From assembly GCA_964354155.1 (NCBI GenBank), contig CAYGYG010000014.1, positions 1 to 64,000 on the forward strand: DNA of 64,000 bases, given 5' to 3'. Positions 54,204-63,835 of this stretch are shown piece after piece. A program made the translations under genes and the position numbers. This stretch comes from CAYGYG01 sp964354155. Its GTDB lineage: Bacteria; Hydrothermota; Tepidihabitantia; SM23-42; CAYGYG01. The notes below the pieces were generated by a model. That model was given only the letters and a program-made list of their open reading frames with translations, did no database searches and had not been told where the DNA came from. How positions within the stretch are numbered: the stretch's first letter is position 1; each line of letters begins with the position of its first letter.

Positions 54204-54308
54204 ATGCAAAAGACAAAGCGCTCGATTGTCAGTGAAGCAGTAATCAACTGGACAATTTCGCACTACTGCTTCTGGCATTTCCGGACCACCGGTTCGGATA
54301 GAGCGTAA
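54204..54308 (+). CDS. Possible leader peptide ORF of the his operon (34 aa)
   Basis: Leaderless-type ATG, 34 codons, TAA at 54306. The middle is a run of His, Tyr, Cys, Phe, Trp codons (NWTISHYCFWHFR: two His, two Phe, two Trp, one Tyr). The ORF ends 2 nt before the first of two competing hairpins, as expected for ribosome-mediated attenuation. Against it: only two His codons and no His run. It may instead be a remnant or chance ORF. Confidence 0.45.
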   Translation: MQKTKRSIVSEAVINWTISHYCFWHFRTTGSDRA

Positions 54309-54309
54309 T

Positions 54310-54344
54310 CCCTTTCACCCCCCTTCAAAGGGCGTAATCCGCCC
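54310..54344 (+). promoter_or_regulatory. Mutually exclusive hairpins in the his leader
   Basis: Hairpin A pairs CCCTTT (54310-54315) with AAAGGG (54327-54332). Hairpin B pairs GGGCG (54330-54334) with CGCCC (54340-54344). They share GGG at 54330-54332, so only one can form. No U-tract follows B. The word GCGTAATCC occurs on both sides (54303 and 54332), and TGGACAATT at 54249 and 54359. A leader switch is possible; stem lengths are short. Confidence 0.4.
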
Positions 54345-54389
54345 AAATCCTGAAAAAGTGGACAATTCTGACCTGAAAAGGAGGCAAAA

Positions 54390-55244
54390 ATGCCCAAACT
54401 TAGCATCGTGATCCCGAAAGGCAGCATCTACGGGAGTGTGGTTCAGCTTCTGGCTGACGCCGGTATCGGTCTATCGGTCAACGACCGAACCTATCGGCCC
54501 CAGGTAAGCGACCCGGCCATCGATGTGAAGATCATGCGGCCTCAGAACATCCCGGAGCTCATCGAACTGGGTTCTCACGATGCCGGCTTCACTGGTCTTG
54601 ACTGGGTCACAGAGACGGGCGCCGATGTTGCCGAAGTCCTCGACCTTAAACTCGATCTAGTCAGAATCGTCGCCGCGGTGCCGGAAACACTGCCGGTGAG
54701 CGATTTGCGACAGCGGACCATCGTTGTGGCGTCAGAGTATGAAAAGATCAGTCGTGCGTTTCTCGACCAGGAAGGCTACCGCTATGTCTACCTCCGCACC
54801 TACGGGGCGACCGAGGTCTTCCCGCCCGATGATGCCGACATGATCATTGACAACACGGCGACCGGGAGGACGCTTGAAGAGCATGATTTGAAAGTTATCG
54901 CCACCCTACTTGAATCGTCTACGCGGTTTGTCGCCAATCGCAAGTCGCTTGAAGACACCGGGAAGGCCGAGAAGATTGCCGAGCTCAAGATGCTCTTCCA
55001 ATCGATCATTGATGCCCGAAGCCGAGTGATGCTGGAAATGAACGTGCCCAAAGCCAGATTCGACGATGTTGTCCAGATCCTTCCCTGTATGCGGTCGCCC
55101 ACCGTGGCTCCTTTGTACGGCGAACAGGGTTATGCCGTAAAGGTGGCAGTAAGACGCTGCGAGGCAGTGAAGCTGATACCTCAGCTTAAGCGGCTCGGCG
55201 CCACCGACATCCTGGAGTACGAATTCCGGAAGGTGATCATATGA
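54390..55244 (+). CDS. hisG: ATP phosphoribosyltransferase (long form)
   Basis: 284 residues, the long HisG with a C-terminal regulatory domain (SPTVAPLYGEQGYAVKVAVRRCEAVKLIPQLKRLGATDILEYEF), so it should be feedback inhibited by His without HisZ. Catalytic domain: IPKGSIYGSVVQLL, DAGFTGLDWVTETGADV, and the PRPP loop DMIIDNTATGRTLEEHDL. First step of histidine synthesis. AAAGGAGG precedes the ATG. Overlaps hisC by 4 nt. Confidence 0.97.
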   Translation: MPKLSIVIPKGSIYGSVVQLLADAGIGLSVNDRTYRPQVSDPAIDVKIMRPQNIPELIELGSHDAGFTGLDWVTETGADVAEVLDLKLDLVRIVAAVPETLPVSDLRQRTIVVASEYEKISRAFLDQEGYRYVYLRTYGATEVFPPDDADMIIDNTATGRTLEEHDLKVIATLLESSTRFVANRKSLEDTGKAEKIAELKMLFQSIIDARSRVMLEMNVPKARFDDVVQILPCMRSPTVAPLYGEQGYAVKVAVRRCEAVKLIPQLKRLGATDILEYEFRKVII

Positions 55245-56308
55245 GATTAGTCCGCAAAACAATCCAAACCCTCAAAGTCTATCATGTCGAACAGAACCGT
55301 CGGGTCATCAAACTCAACCAGAATGAATCGCCGTGCGATCTTCCCTCGGCGCTCAAACAGCAGATTCTGCGCCGCCTGGCCCAGCTTCAATGGAACCGCT
55401 ATCCTTCGGGCCGACCGGGCGACCTTATCCAGGCGCTGCACCGCTATTCACGGCACCCGGCCCGGGGCATTGTCGTCGGCAACGGCTCTAACGAACTGAT
55501 CGCGGCGACGATGATGGCGACGTGCACCCGCGGCGACAAGATCCTCATCGTGTCGCCGGGGTTTCCTGTCTACCAGCGCGTGGCCCGGATTCTCGATCTT
55601 GATATCGAAGATGTGCCCTTGAAGGCGAGCTTCGAGTTCGATGTCGCCGCGATTGAACGACGGATGCGCGGCGCCAAGCTCGTGATCATAGCATCACCCA
55701 ACAGCCCTACCGGTACCGTCCTGCCGCTGCCCTCTCTTGCCCGACTGCTGAAACGGTGCGACGGTGTCTTCGCCCTCGATGAGGCGTATTTCGAATTCTA
55801 TGGCCAGACTGCCCAGCCGCTGGTGCGGCGGTTTCCAAACCTGCTCATCATCCGCACGCTTTCCAAAGCCTGGGGCCTTGCCGGTATCCGCCTGGGCTAT
55901 CTTCTGGCTCAACCTGGACTGGCGGTCCAGATCGAGAAGACAAAGTTGCCTTTCTCGGCTGGACTCTTCCAGCAGACGGCCGGCCCGTTGGTTCTGGGCC
56001 GCCGAGGGTACATCACGGCGCAAGTCGAGTCCATTGTTGCCGCGCGGGCGAAGGTCTTTGATGCGTTGCGCCGGATCCCCGGTATCGATCCGGTTCCATC
56101 GCAAGCCAACTTCATTCTCTTTACCGTCCGAGGCCGGTCCGCTCATCAGTTACAGCGGGATCTTTATCGCCGCGGCATTCTGATCCGCCATTTCAACACG
56201 CCGCGTCTGAAGAACATGCTGCGCGTCACGATCGGCAAGCCGGCTGAGAATCGTTCTTTTCTGCAGCAGCTGCGGGCCAAGATGAAACAACGCCGGGGTG
56301 CGCGATGA
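55241..56308 (+). CDS. hisC: Histidinol-phosphate aminotransferase
   Basis: 355 residues, fold-type I PLP aminotransferase. LNQNESPCDLP at the N-terminus, GNGSNELIAATMMA, ASPNSPTGTVLPL, DEAYFEFYG, PLP lysine in RTLSKAWGLAGIRLGYLLA near 206, and FILFTVRGRS. ATG overlaps the hisG stop (ATGA). Confidence 0.95.
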   Translation: MRLVRKTIQTLKVYHVEQNRRVIKLNQNESPCDLPSALKQQILRRLAQLQWNRYPSGRPGDLIQALHRYSRHPARGIVVGNGSNELIAATMMATCTRGDKILIVSPGFPVYQRVARILDLDIEDVPLKASFEFDVAAIERRMRGAKLVIIASPNSPTGTVLPLPSLARLLKRCDGVFALDEAYFEFYGQTAQPLVRRFPNLLIIRTLSKAWGLAGIRLGYLLAQPGLAVQIEKTKLPFSAGLFQQTAGPLVLGRRGYITAQVESIVAARAKVFDALRRIPGIDPVPSQANFILFTVRGRSAHQLQRDLYRRGILIRHFNTPRLKNMLRVTIGKPAENRSFLQQLRAKMKQRRGAR

Positions 56309-56892
56309 GACGCGGCAAAATTCGACGCAAGACCAGAGAGACCAACATCACGATCTCCGTAAACATGGACGGTTCGGGCAAGAGCCGCGTCTTGACGCCG
56401 ATCGGTTTCTTGAGTCACATGCTTGAGACCATTTCCCGTCATGGCGGCTTTGACCTTGAGGTTCGGGTCAAAGGCGACCTGCACATCGACCAGCATCATC
56501 TGGTGGAAGACACCGGATTGGTCCTGGGCCAAGCCTTGGCGCAAGCCCTGGGCGACAAGAAAGGCATTGGGCGGATGGGGTTTTTCATTTGTCCGATGGA
56601 TGATGCGCTCGCCCTGGTCGCCCTCGATCTTTCCGGACGGCCGTATCTTAAGTATGATGCCGGCCTGAAAACCAGGAAAGTCGGCGACCTGGATACCGAT
56701 CTGGTTGAGGATTTCCTGCAAGCCTTTGCCGCGGCACTCAAGGCCAACCTTCACATCAAGGTTGTCTACGGACGGTCCGATCACCACAAGATTGAGGCGG
56801 TCTTCAAAGCACTGGCTAAGGCCCTGAGCCAGGCGTGTTCGATTGGCCGGACGTCAAGAAGGCGCATACCGAGCACTAAAGGGGTCTTGTGA
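56305..56892 (+). CDS. hisB: Imidazoleglycerol-phosphate dehydratase
   Basis: 195 residues, the monofunctional form with no phosphatase domain. Metal-binding motifs: GFLSHMLETISRHGGFDLEV, DLHIDQHHLVEDTGLVLGQAL, and the second half LHIKVVYGRSDHHKIEAVFKALAKAL with HHKxE. A separate histidinol-phosphatase is needed and is not visible in this operon. Confidence 0.96.
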   Translation: MRRGKIRRKTRETNITISVNMDGSGKSRVLTPIGFLSHMLETISRHGGFDLEVRVKGDLHIDQHHLVEDTGLVLGQALAQALGDKKGIGRMGFFICPMDDALALVALDLSGRPYLKYDAGLKTRKVGDLDTDLVEDFLQAFAAALKANLHIKVVYGRSDHHKIEAVFKALAKALSQACSIGRTSRRRIPSTKGVL

Positions 56893-57533
56893 TCGGCATA
56901 ATCGACTACGGTGCCGGCAATCTCAGGTCCGTGGGGAAGGCATTTGAATTCCTCGGCGCGCCGACCAAGGTCATCCAGGGTCCGGCCGATATCAAAGGCG
57001 TCAGTAGATTAGTATTACCCGGGGTGGGTGCTTACGCCGCCGCACTGGACAACCTTCATTCCCGTGGCATCGCGGATCCGATCGCGGTCTGGCTTAAGGC
57101 CGACCGGCCCTTCCTCGGCATCTGTCTTGGTCTCCAACTGCTCTTTGACGAAAGCGAAGAGGCTCCCGGTCGAAAAGGGTTCGGCCGTTTCTCCGGCCGC
57201 GCCCTCAAATTCCAGGCCTACAAGGTGCCCCAGATCGGCTGGAACAAAATTCAATTCGAGGGGTCCGCCGGACTCCTCTCTCTCCGACACGCCTGTGTCC
57301 CGCAGGGAGACACAATCGTGCAAAACATCAATGCGGGCTCATACTTTTTCTTCCTCCACAGTTACTATGTCGTGCCGTCGGATCCGACAATCACGATTGC
57401 CTCGACCCGGTACGGCATCGAATATGCCGCCGCGGTCCAGCAAGGCAATGTCTGCGGGGTTCAGTTTCATCCTGAGAAAAGCGGCGATTTAGGCCTGCAG
57501 CTACTGAGGAATTGGATCGATCATGGCGATTAA
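56889..57533 (+). CDS. hisH: Imidazole glycerol phosphate synthase, glutaminase subunit
   Basis: 214 residues. Start GTG overlaps the hisB stop (GTGA). Triad: Cys in [16 protein letters not shown], His and Glu in [15 protein letters not shown]-terminal [22 protein letters not shown] is typical. Provides ammonia to HisF, encoded next with an 11-nt overlap. Confidence 0.96.
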   Translation: MIGIIDYGAGNLRSVGKAFEFLGAPTKVIQGPADIKGVSRLVLPGVGAYAAALDNLHSRGIADPIAVWLKADRPFLGICLGLQLLFDESEEAPGRKGFGRFSGRALKFQAYKVPQIGWNKIQFEGSAGLLSLRHACVPQGDTIVQNINAGSYFFFLHSYYVVPSDPTITIASTRYGIEYAAAVQQGNVCGVQFHPEKSGDLGLQLLRNWIDHGD

Positions 57534-58308
57534 CGAAACGACATTCCAATCAGGACTGGCAATAAGAATCATCCCGTGTCTTGATGTCCACGCGGGTCGC
57601 GTTGTAAAAGGCGTCAAGTTCAATAATCTCAGAGATGCCGGTGACCCGGCGGAACTGGCCCGGTACTACAACAACCAGAGGGCGGATGAGCTTACGTTTC
57701 TCGATGTTGCGGCTTCAGCCCGGAGCCAGGAAATAATGCTTGAAATCGTGCAGCGCGTTTCGAGCGAAGTTTTCATTCCGCTTACGGTCGGCGGCGGCAT
57801 CCGGACGGTCGAGGACATGCGCCGGGTACTCAATGCCGGCGCCGACAAAGTCGCAATCTGCACCGCGGCAATAGATAACCCCGACCTGATCCGAGATGGG
57901 GCAATTGCCTTCGGTTCTCAGTGTATCGTCCTCTCAATCGACGCCCAGCGCTGCGGTTCGACCTGGCACGCCTTTACGCACGGAGGCCGGCGCGACTCAC
58001 ATCTGGATGCAGTTGAATGGGCACAGCACGGCGCGGCCCTGGGCGCGGGCGAGATCCTTCTCAATTCCATCGACCGGGACGGAACCAAACAGGGGTATGA
58101 TCTGGAGCTAACCCGGACTGTCTCGGAAAGCGTGCCGGTACCCGTCATTGCCTCTGGTGGAGCCGGCAATCTCGACCAGATTACCGATGTCGTTCTAAGG
58201 GGCAAGGCCGACGCCGTCTTGTTGGCCTCCCTCCTCCACTACGGCGAGTCAACCATCGACGAGATAAAATCCCGGCTCCACCAAAGAGGAGTTACCGTTC
58301 GATGGTAG
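57523..58308 (+). CDS. hisF: Imidazole glycerol phosphate synthase, cyclase subunit
   Basis: 261 residues, TIM barrel. Catalytic Asp in [18 protein letters not shown] and Asp in [19 protein letters not shown]; phosphate loops [11 protein letters not shown] and [12 protein letters not shown]. Overlaps hisH and, by 7 nt, the hisA fusion gene. Confidence 0.97.
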   Translation: MAINETTFQSGLAIRIIPCLDVHAGRVVKGVKFNNLRDAGDPAELARYYNNQRADELTFLDVAASARSQEIMLEIVQRVSSEVFIPLTVGGGIRTVEDMRRVLNAGADKVAICTAAIDNPDLIRDGAIAFGSQCIVLSIDAQRCGSTWHAFTHGGRRDSHLDAVEWAQHGAALGAGEILLNSIDRDGTKQGYDLELTRTVSESVPVPVIASGGAGNLDQITDVVLRGKADAVLLASLLHYGESTIDEIKSRLHQRGVTVRW

Positions 58309-59552
58309 TCGCATCGATCGACCTCCTGAACGGCAAGGTGGTTCAACTGCGCCAGGGGCGAGAAAAGGTGCTGGAGCGCGATGACCCCTTTGAACTGCTC
58401 AAAGACTTCGACCGCTACGGCCCGACGGCCGTAATCGACCTCGACGCCGCCCTGGGCCGTGGTTCGAATCTCTCCCTGATCAAACAACTCGTCAGGTCCG
58501 GAGAGTGCCGGGTTGGCGGCGGCATACGGAATGTGGAAACGGCCGTCGAGCTTGTTGCGGCCGGTGCCAGGAAGATTATCATCGGCTCCAAGGCCTTTGA
58601 GCAGGATCGCGTCAATCGCGGTTTTCTTGAGGAACTGGCCGGCGTTGTCGGACGACAGCGCATCATCGTTGCCATCGATGCCCTGAATGAGGAGATCGTA
58701 ACCCAGGGCTGGCAGCATCGGACCGGACTAAAACTGACTTCGATTCTGGCGGAACTCGCTGAATTCACGTCCGAGTTGCTCTTCACCTGCGTTGAACGCG
58801 AAGGAACCATGACCGGCATCGACATGAATCTGGTCGAAAAACTCAGGGCCGCGACTGAAAACCAGGTCACCGTGGCCGGCGGCGTGACCACCATCGACGA
58901 AATCCGCAAGTTGAGTCGTCTCGGTCTTGACGTCCAGCTCGGCATGTCACTTTACACGGGCCGCATCAATCTGGCCCAAGCCTTCATCGAAACGCTCAAT
59001 TGGAAATCTGAGCTCTTACCAACCATTACCCAGAACTCGGCCGGCCAGGTGCTGATGCTTGGGCATTCGAATCGAGAGTCGCTCGACAAGACTTTCGCCA
59101 CCGGTTCGATGCATTACTATTCCCGGTCCCGGGGCAGACTCTGGCTGAAAGGAGAGACTTCAGGCCATACTCAGACCGTGGTCCGGCTGCGCGCGGATTG
59201 CGACCGCGATACAATTCTGGCTACGGTCGAACAGCAAGGCCCGGCCTGCCATCTGGGCACCGATTCCTGCTTTGGCGATCACCGGTTTGACCTCAATGGA
59301 CTCTACGACTTGGTCAAGGCCCGGCTTGATAATCCCCAACCAACGTCTTACACGGCCCGGCTCCATCCCGGACTCCTGCGCCGGAAGCTTCTGGAAGAAA
59401 TCCAGGAACTGGCTAATGCCGGGACCATGGAGGAGATTGTCCACGAGACCGCGGACGTGCTCTACTTCTTGACCGTGCTGCTGGCCCGAAAGGGCATTAA
59501 GATTGGTCAGGTGTTTGGTGAACTCGCGTCCCGACGTAAGGAGTCAATATGA
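58302..59552 (+). CDS. hisAIE: Trifunctional HisA-HisI-HisE fusion
   Basis: 416 residues carrying three activities in one chain. Residues 1-230: HisA isomerase barrel ([68 protein letters not shown]). Residues 240-325: HisI cyclohydrolase ([20 protein letters not shown], zinc/magnesium ligands [14 protein letters not shown]). Residues 330-416: HisE pyrophosphohydrolase ([38 protein letters not shown]). HisI-HisE fusions are common; joining HisA in front is unusual. Together the three domains do consecutive steps 2, 3 and 4 of the pathway. No internal stop or frameshift is present. Confidence 0.93.
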   Translation: MVVASIDLLNGKVVQLRQGREKVLERDDPFELLKDFDRYGPTAVIDLDAALGRGSNLSLIKQLVRSGECRVGGGIRNVETAVELVAAGARKIIIGSKAFEQDRVNRGFLEELAGVVGRQRIIVAIDALNEEIVTQGWQHRTGLKLTSILAELAEFTSELLFTCVEREGTMTGIDMNLVEKLRAATENQVTVAGGVTTIDEIRKLSRLGLDVQLGMSLYTGRINLAQAFIETLNWKSELLPTITQNSAGQVLMLGHSNRESLDKTFATGSMHYYSRSRGRLWLKGETSGHTQTVVRLRADCDRDTILATVEQQGPACHLGTDSCFGDHRFDLNGLYDLVKARLDNPQPTSYTARLHPGLLRRKLLEEIQELANAGTMEEIVHETADVLYFLTVLLARKGIKIGQVFGELASRRKESI

Positions 59553-60826
59553 GACAGATTAGGGCCTCACAGCTCAAGCCGGATTTCTATTCATTTCGGC
59601 CGCCGGCCCGGGCTGGCGCCGTGGCCAGGGTCATTGATGGTGTCCGCAAGTACGGCGATCAAGCCTTGAAAAGGTATACTCTTAAGTACGACAAGGTCAA
59701 ACCTAGTCGAATCAGGGTCAGTCCCCGCCAGATCAAGGCCAGTCGCCGGCACGTCGACCACCAAGTGGTCAGTTCAATCCGTACCGTCGCCCGGAATGTC
59801 GCGCGGTTTGCCCGTCGCCAGATGGGCCAATTGAGCGATTTTGAGTACCAGATTGCACCCGGCGTCTATGCCGGACAGAAAGTCATTCCCATTGAACGGG
59901 TCGGCGTCTATGTACCGGGCGGTCGGTTTCCGCTTATTTCCAGCCTGCTGATGGGAGCAATCCCCGCCCAAGTGGCCGGGGTCAAGGAAATCGCCGTCTG
60001 CTCACCGCCATCCTTCAGCGGCTCAATCCACCCGGCGATTTTGGCCGCCGCCGACCTCATCGGTATCAGTGAGATATATCAGGTGGGCGGAATCCAGGCG
60101 ATTGCGGCTATGGCTGTCGGTACCAAGACAATCAGCAAGGTCGACAAGATCGTCGGTCCGGGCAACCGGTACGTTGCGGGCGCCAAGAAAGAGGTCTATG
60201 GTATGGTTGGTATCGATTTTATTGCCGGGCCGTCCGAGATCATGATCATCGCCGACGACTCGGCTGATGCGTCGGTCGTTGCCGCCGATCTTATTGCCCA
60301 GGCTGAGCACGATGTTGAAACGGTGCCGATGCTGGTTTCTCTGTCACACCGCACTGCGCACCGGGTTCGTCAGGCACTCGAACGCCAACTCGCCAGCCTG
60401 CCAACCCAACCGACGGCGCGCGAGGCGATCCGCCGCAACGGGATGATAATCATTGTTGAAAACGCCGCCCAGGCGATCGAGATCGCCAACCGCCGCGCGC
60501 CCGAGCATCTTGAGCTTTTGGTGCGAAACCCGTCGCGCTATCAATCGAAACTGACCAACTATGGCACGCTGTTCATCGGTCCACTGGCGGCCGAAGCTCT
60601 GGGCGACTACTCGAGCGGCCTCAATCACATACTACCGACCAGCACCGGCGCCCGGTACACCGGCGGACTGAGCGTGCGAGATTTCGTCAAAGTTCAAACT
60701 ACTTTGCGTGTCACCAAGAAGGGCCTGGATCGGATCGGTCCGGTCGCGCAAAAGATGGCCCGGCTTGAAGGCCTGTCTGGTCATGAACGGTCGATCAGCA
60801 TCAGAATGGCAGGAACCAATGACTAA
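59549..60826 (+). CDS. hisD: Histidinol dehydrogenase
   Basis: 425 residues. Oxidises histidinol to histidine. IERVGVYVPGGRFPLISSLLMGAIPAQVAGV, VDKIVGPGNRYVAGAKKEVYGMVGIDFIAGPSE, LIAQAEHDVETV (zinc ligands), RRAPEHLEL and the C-terminal GLSVRDFVKVQTTLRVT. Overlaps the fusion gene (ATGA). Last gene of the his operon. Confidence 0.97.
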   Translation: MRQIRASQLKPDFYSFRPPARAGAVARVIDGVRKYGDQALKRYTLKYDKVKPSRIRVSPRQIKASRRHVDHQVVSSIRTVARNVARFARRQMGQLSDFEYQIAPGVYAGQKVIPIERVGVYVPGGRFPLISSLLMGAIPAQVAGVKEIAVCSPPSFSGSIHPAILAAADLIGISEIYQVGGIQAIAAMAVGTKTISKVDKIVGPGNRYVAGAKKEVYGMVGIDFIAGPSEIMIIADDSADASVVAADLIAQAEHDVETVPMLVSLSHRTAHRVRQALERQLASLPTQPTAREAIRRNGMIIIVENAAQAIEIANRRAPEHLELLVRNPSRYQSKLTNYGTLFIGPLAAEALGDYSSGLNHILPTSTGARYTGGLSVRDFVKVQTTLRVTKKGLDRIGPVAQKMARLEGLSGHERSISIRMAGTND

Positions 60827-61138
60827 GTTTTTGTTCATAAATGACCTTCCTGACATTGTGCCCCAAGGACACAAGAGCGAAGCGATCCACCAATGTAAGT
60901 ATCGCCCCGCCTATTCGGTACACCGATTTCGGAGCAGGCTCAAACCCGAATACCACCTTAGATGGCGTGTCCGGTCCTGACCGCGACACAAGACAACAGC
61001 CATTCCAGCATTGAACTGAGTTCTCCCCACCGGAGAAGACCGGCCGGCATGAAATCAAGAACAACTCGGTCTGGCCGGCTTCCGGTCAAGAATGGGGAGA
61101 TTGGCCGCAATTGATTCTAACAACCCTAAGGAGGAAAG
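60827..61138 (+). promoter_or_regulatory. Gene-free stretch with nested inverted repeat before trpB
   Basis: No convincing ORF and no clear promoter. Positions 61023-61099 form a nested inverted repeat: CTCCCCA (61023-61029) with TGGGGAG (61093-61099) outside, GACCGGCCGGC (61038-61048) with GCCGGCTTCCGGTC (61074-61087, small bulge) inside. In RNA this would be a stable two-part stem about 30 nt before the trpB Shine-Dalgarno AAGGAGG. Terminator for his, attenuator or structured leader are all possible. Confidence 0.5.
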
Positions 61139-62497
61139 GTGGACACGAAGGTTTTCTTGAGTGAAAAAGAGATGCCGAAAGAATGGTATAACGTGCTGGC
61201 CGATCTGCCGGGTCCGCTTGACCCGCCGCTCCATCCGGCAACGATGGAGCCGCTCAAGCCCGCCGACTTGGCGCCGCTGTTTCCAATGGCTTTGATTGAG
61301 CAAGAAGTGAGCGCTGAACGCTTTGTCAAGATTCCGCAGGACGTGCGCGACATCTATGCCCTGTGGAGGCCGACCCCGCTGTATCGAGCGCTTCGGCTGG
61401 AAAAAGCATTGGCGACCCCGGCCCGGATCTACTACAAGTGGGAAGGTGTCAGCCCGGCCGGTTCGCACAAACCCAATACCGCGGTGGCTCAAGCCTACTA
61501 CAACAAGCAGGAAGGGATAAAGCGACTGAGCACCGAGACCGGGGCCGGACAGTGGGGCAGCGCGCTCTGCTTTGCCGGAATGCTTTTCGGCCTCAAGGTG
61601 ACGGTCTACATGGTCAAGATCAGCTACGATCAGAAGCCCTATCGCCGAATCTTGATGGAAACCTGGGGTGGTGAAGTCTTTCCCAGTCCCAGCCCCAGGA
61701 CCCGGGCCGGGAATGGGTTTCTTGCTCGAGACCCTGATTGTGCCGGTTCGCTCGGCATCGCAATCAGCGAAGCGGTCGAAGATGCCGCCACCCACGAAGA
61801 TACCCACTACTCGCTCGGATCGGTGCTCAATCACGTCCTGCTCCATCAGACGGTCATCGGACTTGAGGCCAAACGCCAGCTCGCTCAGCTGGGCGACTAC
61901 CCAGATGTGGTTGTCGGTTGCGTGGGCGGCGGCTCCAACTTCGGCGGGATTGCCCTGCCCTTTGCCGCCGACAAATTCACCGGCAAGAAAATACGCTTAG
62001 TCGCGGTCGAACCGACGGCCTGCCCGACCTTCACCAAAGGTATCTACACTTACGACTACGGTGACACGGCCAAAATGGCCCCGCTGCTCAAGATGTACAC
62101 GCTTGGGCATGGATTCGTTCCACCCAAAATCCATGCCGGCGGACTGCGTTACCATGGTGATTCCCCGATCCTGTCCAAACTGGTCAGAGACGGTCTGGTT
62201 GAGGCGGTCGCCTATCGTCAGAATCCGGTTTTCGAAGCAGCCCTTCAATTCGCCCGAACCGAGGGTTTCATACCGGCTCCGGAAACCGCGCACGCGATAC
62301 GAGCCGTAATCGATGAAGCGAACAAGGCCCGGGAAGAACGCAAGGAGCGCGTAATCCTCTTCGGCAATTCAGGTCACGGGCATTTCGACCTTTCTGCCTA
62401 CGAAGATTACCTTGCCGGCAGGCTCTCTGATTACGAACACCCGGAAGCCGAAATCGAGAAATCACTGAAGGAGGTGCCAGTGCTGACCACGGTTTGA
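61139..62497 (+). CDS. trpB: Tryptophan synthase beta chain, TrpB2 type
   Basis: 452 residues, the longer TrpB2 form. PLP lysine in [17 protein letters not shown] near 110, [29 protein letters not shown], phosphate loop [12 protein letters not shown] near 263, and C-terminal [23 protein letters not shown] start with AAGGAGGAAAG upstream. There is no trpA next to it. TrpB2 proteins often stand alone and can work from serine and free indole or serve as serine deaminases, so a tryptophan salvage role is possible. Confidence 0.93.
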   Translation: MDTKVFLSEKEMPKEWYNVLADLPGPLDPPLHPATMEPLKPADLAPLFPMALIEQEVSAERFVKIPQDVRDIYALWRPTPLYRALRLEKALATPARIYYKWEGVSPAGSHKPNTAVAQAYYNKQEGIKRLSTETGAGQWGSALCFAGMLFGLKVTVYMVKISYDQKPYRRILMETWGGEVFPSPSPRTRAGNGFLARDPDCAGSLGIAISEAVEDAATHEDTHYSLGSVLNHVLLHQTVIGLEAKRQLAQLGDYPDVVVGCVGGGSNFGGIALPFAADKFTGKKIRLVAVEPTACPTFTKGIYTYDYGDTAKMAPLLKMYTLGHGFVPPKIHAGGLRYHGDSPILSKLVRDGLVEAVAYRQNPVFEAALQFARTEGFIPAPETAHAIRAVIDEANKAREERKERVILFGNSGHGHFDLSAYEDYLAGRLSDYEHPEAEIEKSLKEVPVLTTV

Positions 62498-62501
62498 AAT
62501 G

Positions 62502-62535
62502 TTTCTGCGCCGGGGCGGGTGCCCCGGCGCAGAAA
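62502..62535. terminator. Strong hairpin after trpB
   Basis: Perfect 15-bp stem TTTCTGCGCCGGGGC / GCCCCGGCGCAGAAA around a GGGT loop, starting 5 nt after the trpB stop. No U-tract follows, so it may be a factor-dependent or pause-type terminator, or an mRNA 3' end stabiliser. Confidence 0.65.
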
Positions 62536-62539
62536 AGCC

Positions 62540-62568
62540 TTGACAAACCTACGAAAGACAAGTAATAT
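62540..62568 (+). promoter_or_regulatory. Promoter of the secreted protein gene at 62641
   Basis: TTGACA 62540-62545, 17-bp spacer, TAATAT 62563-62568, leader of about 66 nt with AAGGAGG before ATG 62641. Confidence 0.6.
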
Positions 62569-62640
62569 GCAATACTGTCGCTCGACCGAAGCCGTTTCGG
62601 CAAGGTCTGTTAAGGCCTTAGAGAAATGTAAGGAGGTTCT

Positions 62641-63771
62641 ATGAAGCAAAAGGGGATTCTGTTTCTCCTTGTCACGCTGCTGATCATCGGTACACTAGGT
62701 TTTGCCCAGTCCACCCGGATCTGGATGAGAACAATGCCCGGAACCCTGGGCCAGCAAGGAGTAGGCTACAATCCAACCAACGCCCGCATCTACTATACCC
62801 ACTTCTACCAGAAAGTCATCAACATCATATCGGCCGACAGCAACATTACGTCCTACGGCACGATCCCGACACCCAACAACGAAAGCGCCTGCGTCGACAT
62901 CAAGTACTGCTCATACGACAATTCGTTCTGGGTCCTCAACAACTGGCGGAAGACCGTATACAAAATCACGGGTACCGGAACGATCCGACGTTCCTTCACG
63001 GTCCCGGCGGTTGACTATGCCGCCGGCTTGGCCTGGGATGAGGCGACGCGCACGATCTACATCTCGGACCGACGGACCGCCATCGGTTCTTTCCCGCAAT
63101 ATATCCATGTCTACGACACGCTGGGCAATGTCATCCGGCGCATGGACCATCCGCTCCGCGTCAACTACGGCAACCGCGGTATCACATTCCGTCCCCGCAG
63201 CGGCAATCTGGGCCCCTGGATCCTCAATTCCTACACGTTCTGGAACAGCGGTGCGACCGGCATTGACAGCGCCAAGGTTCTGGCCCTTGATCCGACCAAC
63301 GCCCGCGTGCTCAATGCCGTCAAGGTCCACTTAGTACCCGAGACGTGCAACATCCGGGGCGTGGAGTTTGACCCGCGCGGCAACACCTTCTGGGTTATGT
63401 ACACCCAGTACGGGACCTGAAGTACCTGCCCCGGTGCACTGTGCAAGTTCACCGGCTTCCAAGGTGTGGAAGCAGAAGAAGAAAGACAGGTTTCAGTAAG
63501 CAACAATCAGGTCCGAGTCGAACCCAATCCTTTCCACAGCTCGACCGTAATCTGCTACACTCTGCCCAGCATGAGCCGGGTCGAGTGCCGGGTTTTTGAC
63601 GCCACCGGACGAGTCGTCGCCACCCTGTTTTCGGGTCAGCAAGACAAAGGGTCGTACCGACTGGCCTGGAACCGTACCAACGACAATGGCCGTCGTGTCA
63701 ACCACGGTGTCTATTTCGTTCGCGTTGCGGCTGAAGGCCTCCAGGTGCAGACCAAGCTGGTGGTATTGTAG
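62641..63771 (+). pseudogene. Secreted protein with type IX-like sorting domain, interrupted by an in-frame TGA
   Basis: Signal peptide MKQKGILFLLVTLLIIGTLGFA, then a beta-propeller-like region (repeated YNPTNARIYYTHF, WVLNNWRKTVYKI, LAWDEATRTIYISD, GITFRPRSGN, EFDPRGNTFWVMYTQYGT) to a TGA at 63418-63420. The same frame continues (STCPGALCKFTGFQGVEAEEE) into a canonical sorting domain: VRVEPNPFHSSTVICYTL, VECRVFDATGRVVATLFSGQ, GSYRLAWNRTNDNGRRVNHGVYFVRV, ending at TAG 63769. No frame change is needed, so one nonsense codon (for example TGG or CGA to TGA), an assembly error or readthrough splits one gene. Truncation would remove the export and anchoring tail. Confidence 0.8.
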
Positions 63772-63786
63772 AAAGTAGCCAGAATC

Positions 63787-63821
63787 AAAAAGGCATCCGC
63801 CTGTGGCGGATGCCTTTTTTT
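63787..63821. terminator. Bidirectional rho-independent terminator
   Basis: Perfect 15-bp inverted repeat AAAAAGGCATCCGCC / GGCGGATGCCTTTTT with TGT loop and T-tract to 63821 on the plus strand and A-tract (U on the minus transcript) on the other side. It serves the secreted protein gene and the converging minus-strand gene. Confidence 0.93.
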
Positions 63822-63835
63822 ATGCTATGTTGCCG

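Noticed and set aside
50912..63420. Reassignment of TGA as a sense codon
   Set aside because: TGA terminates many genes here in tight ATGA or TGATG overlaps (hisG, coaD, pth, the UbiA-family gene, MNT), so it is a normal stop.
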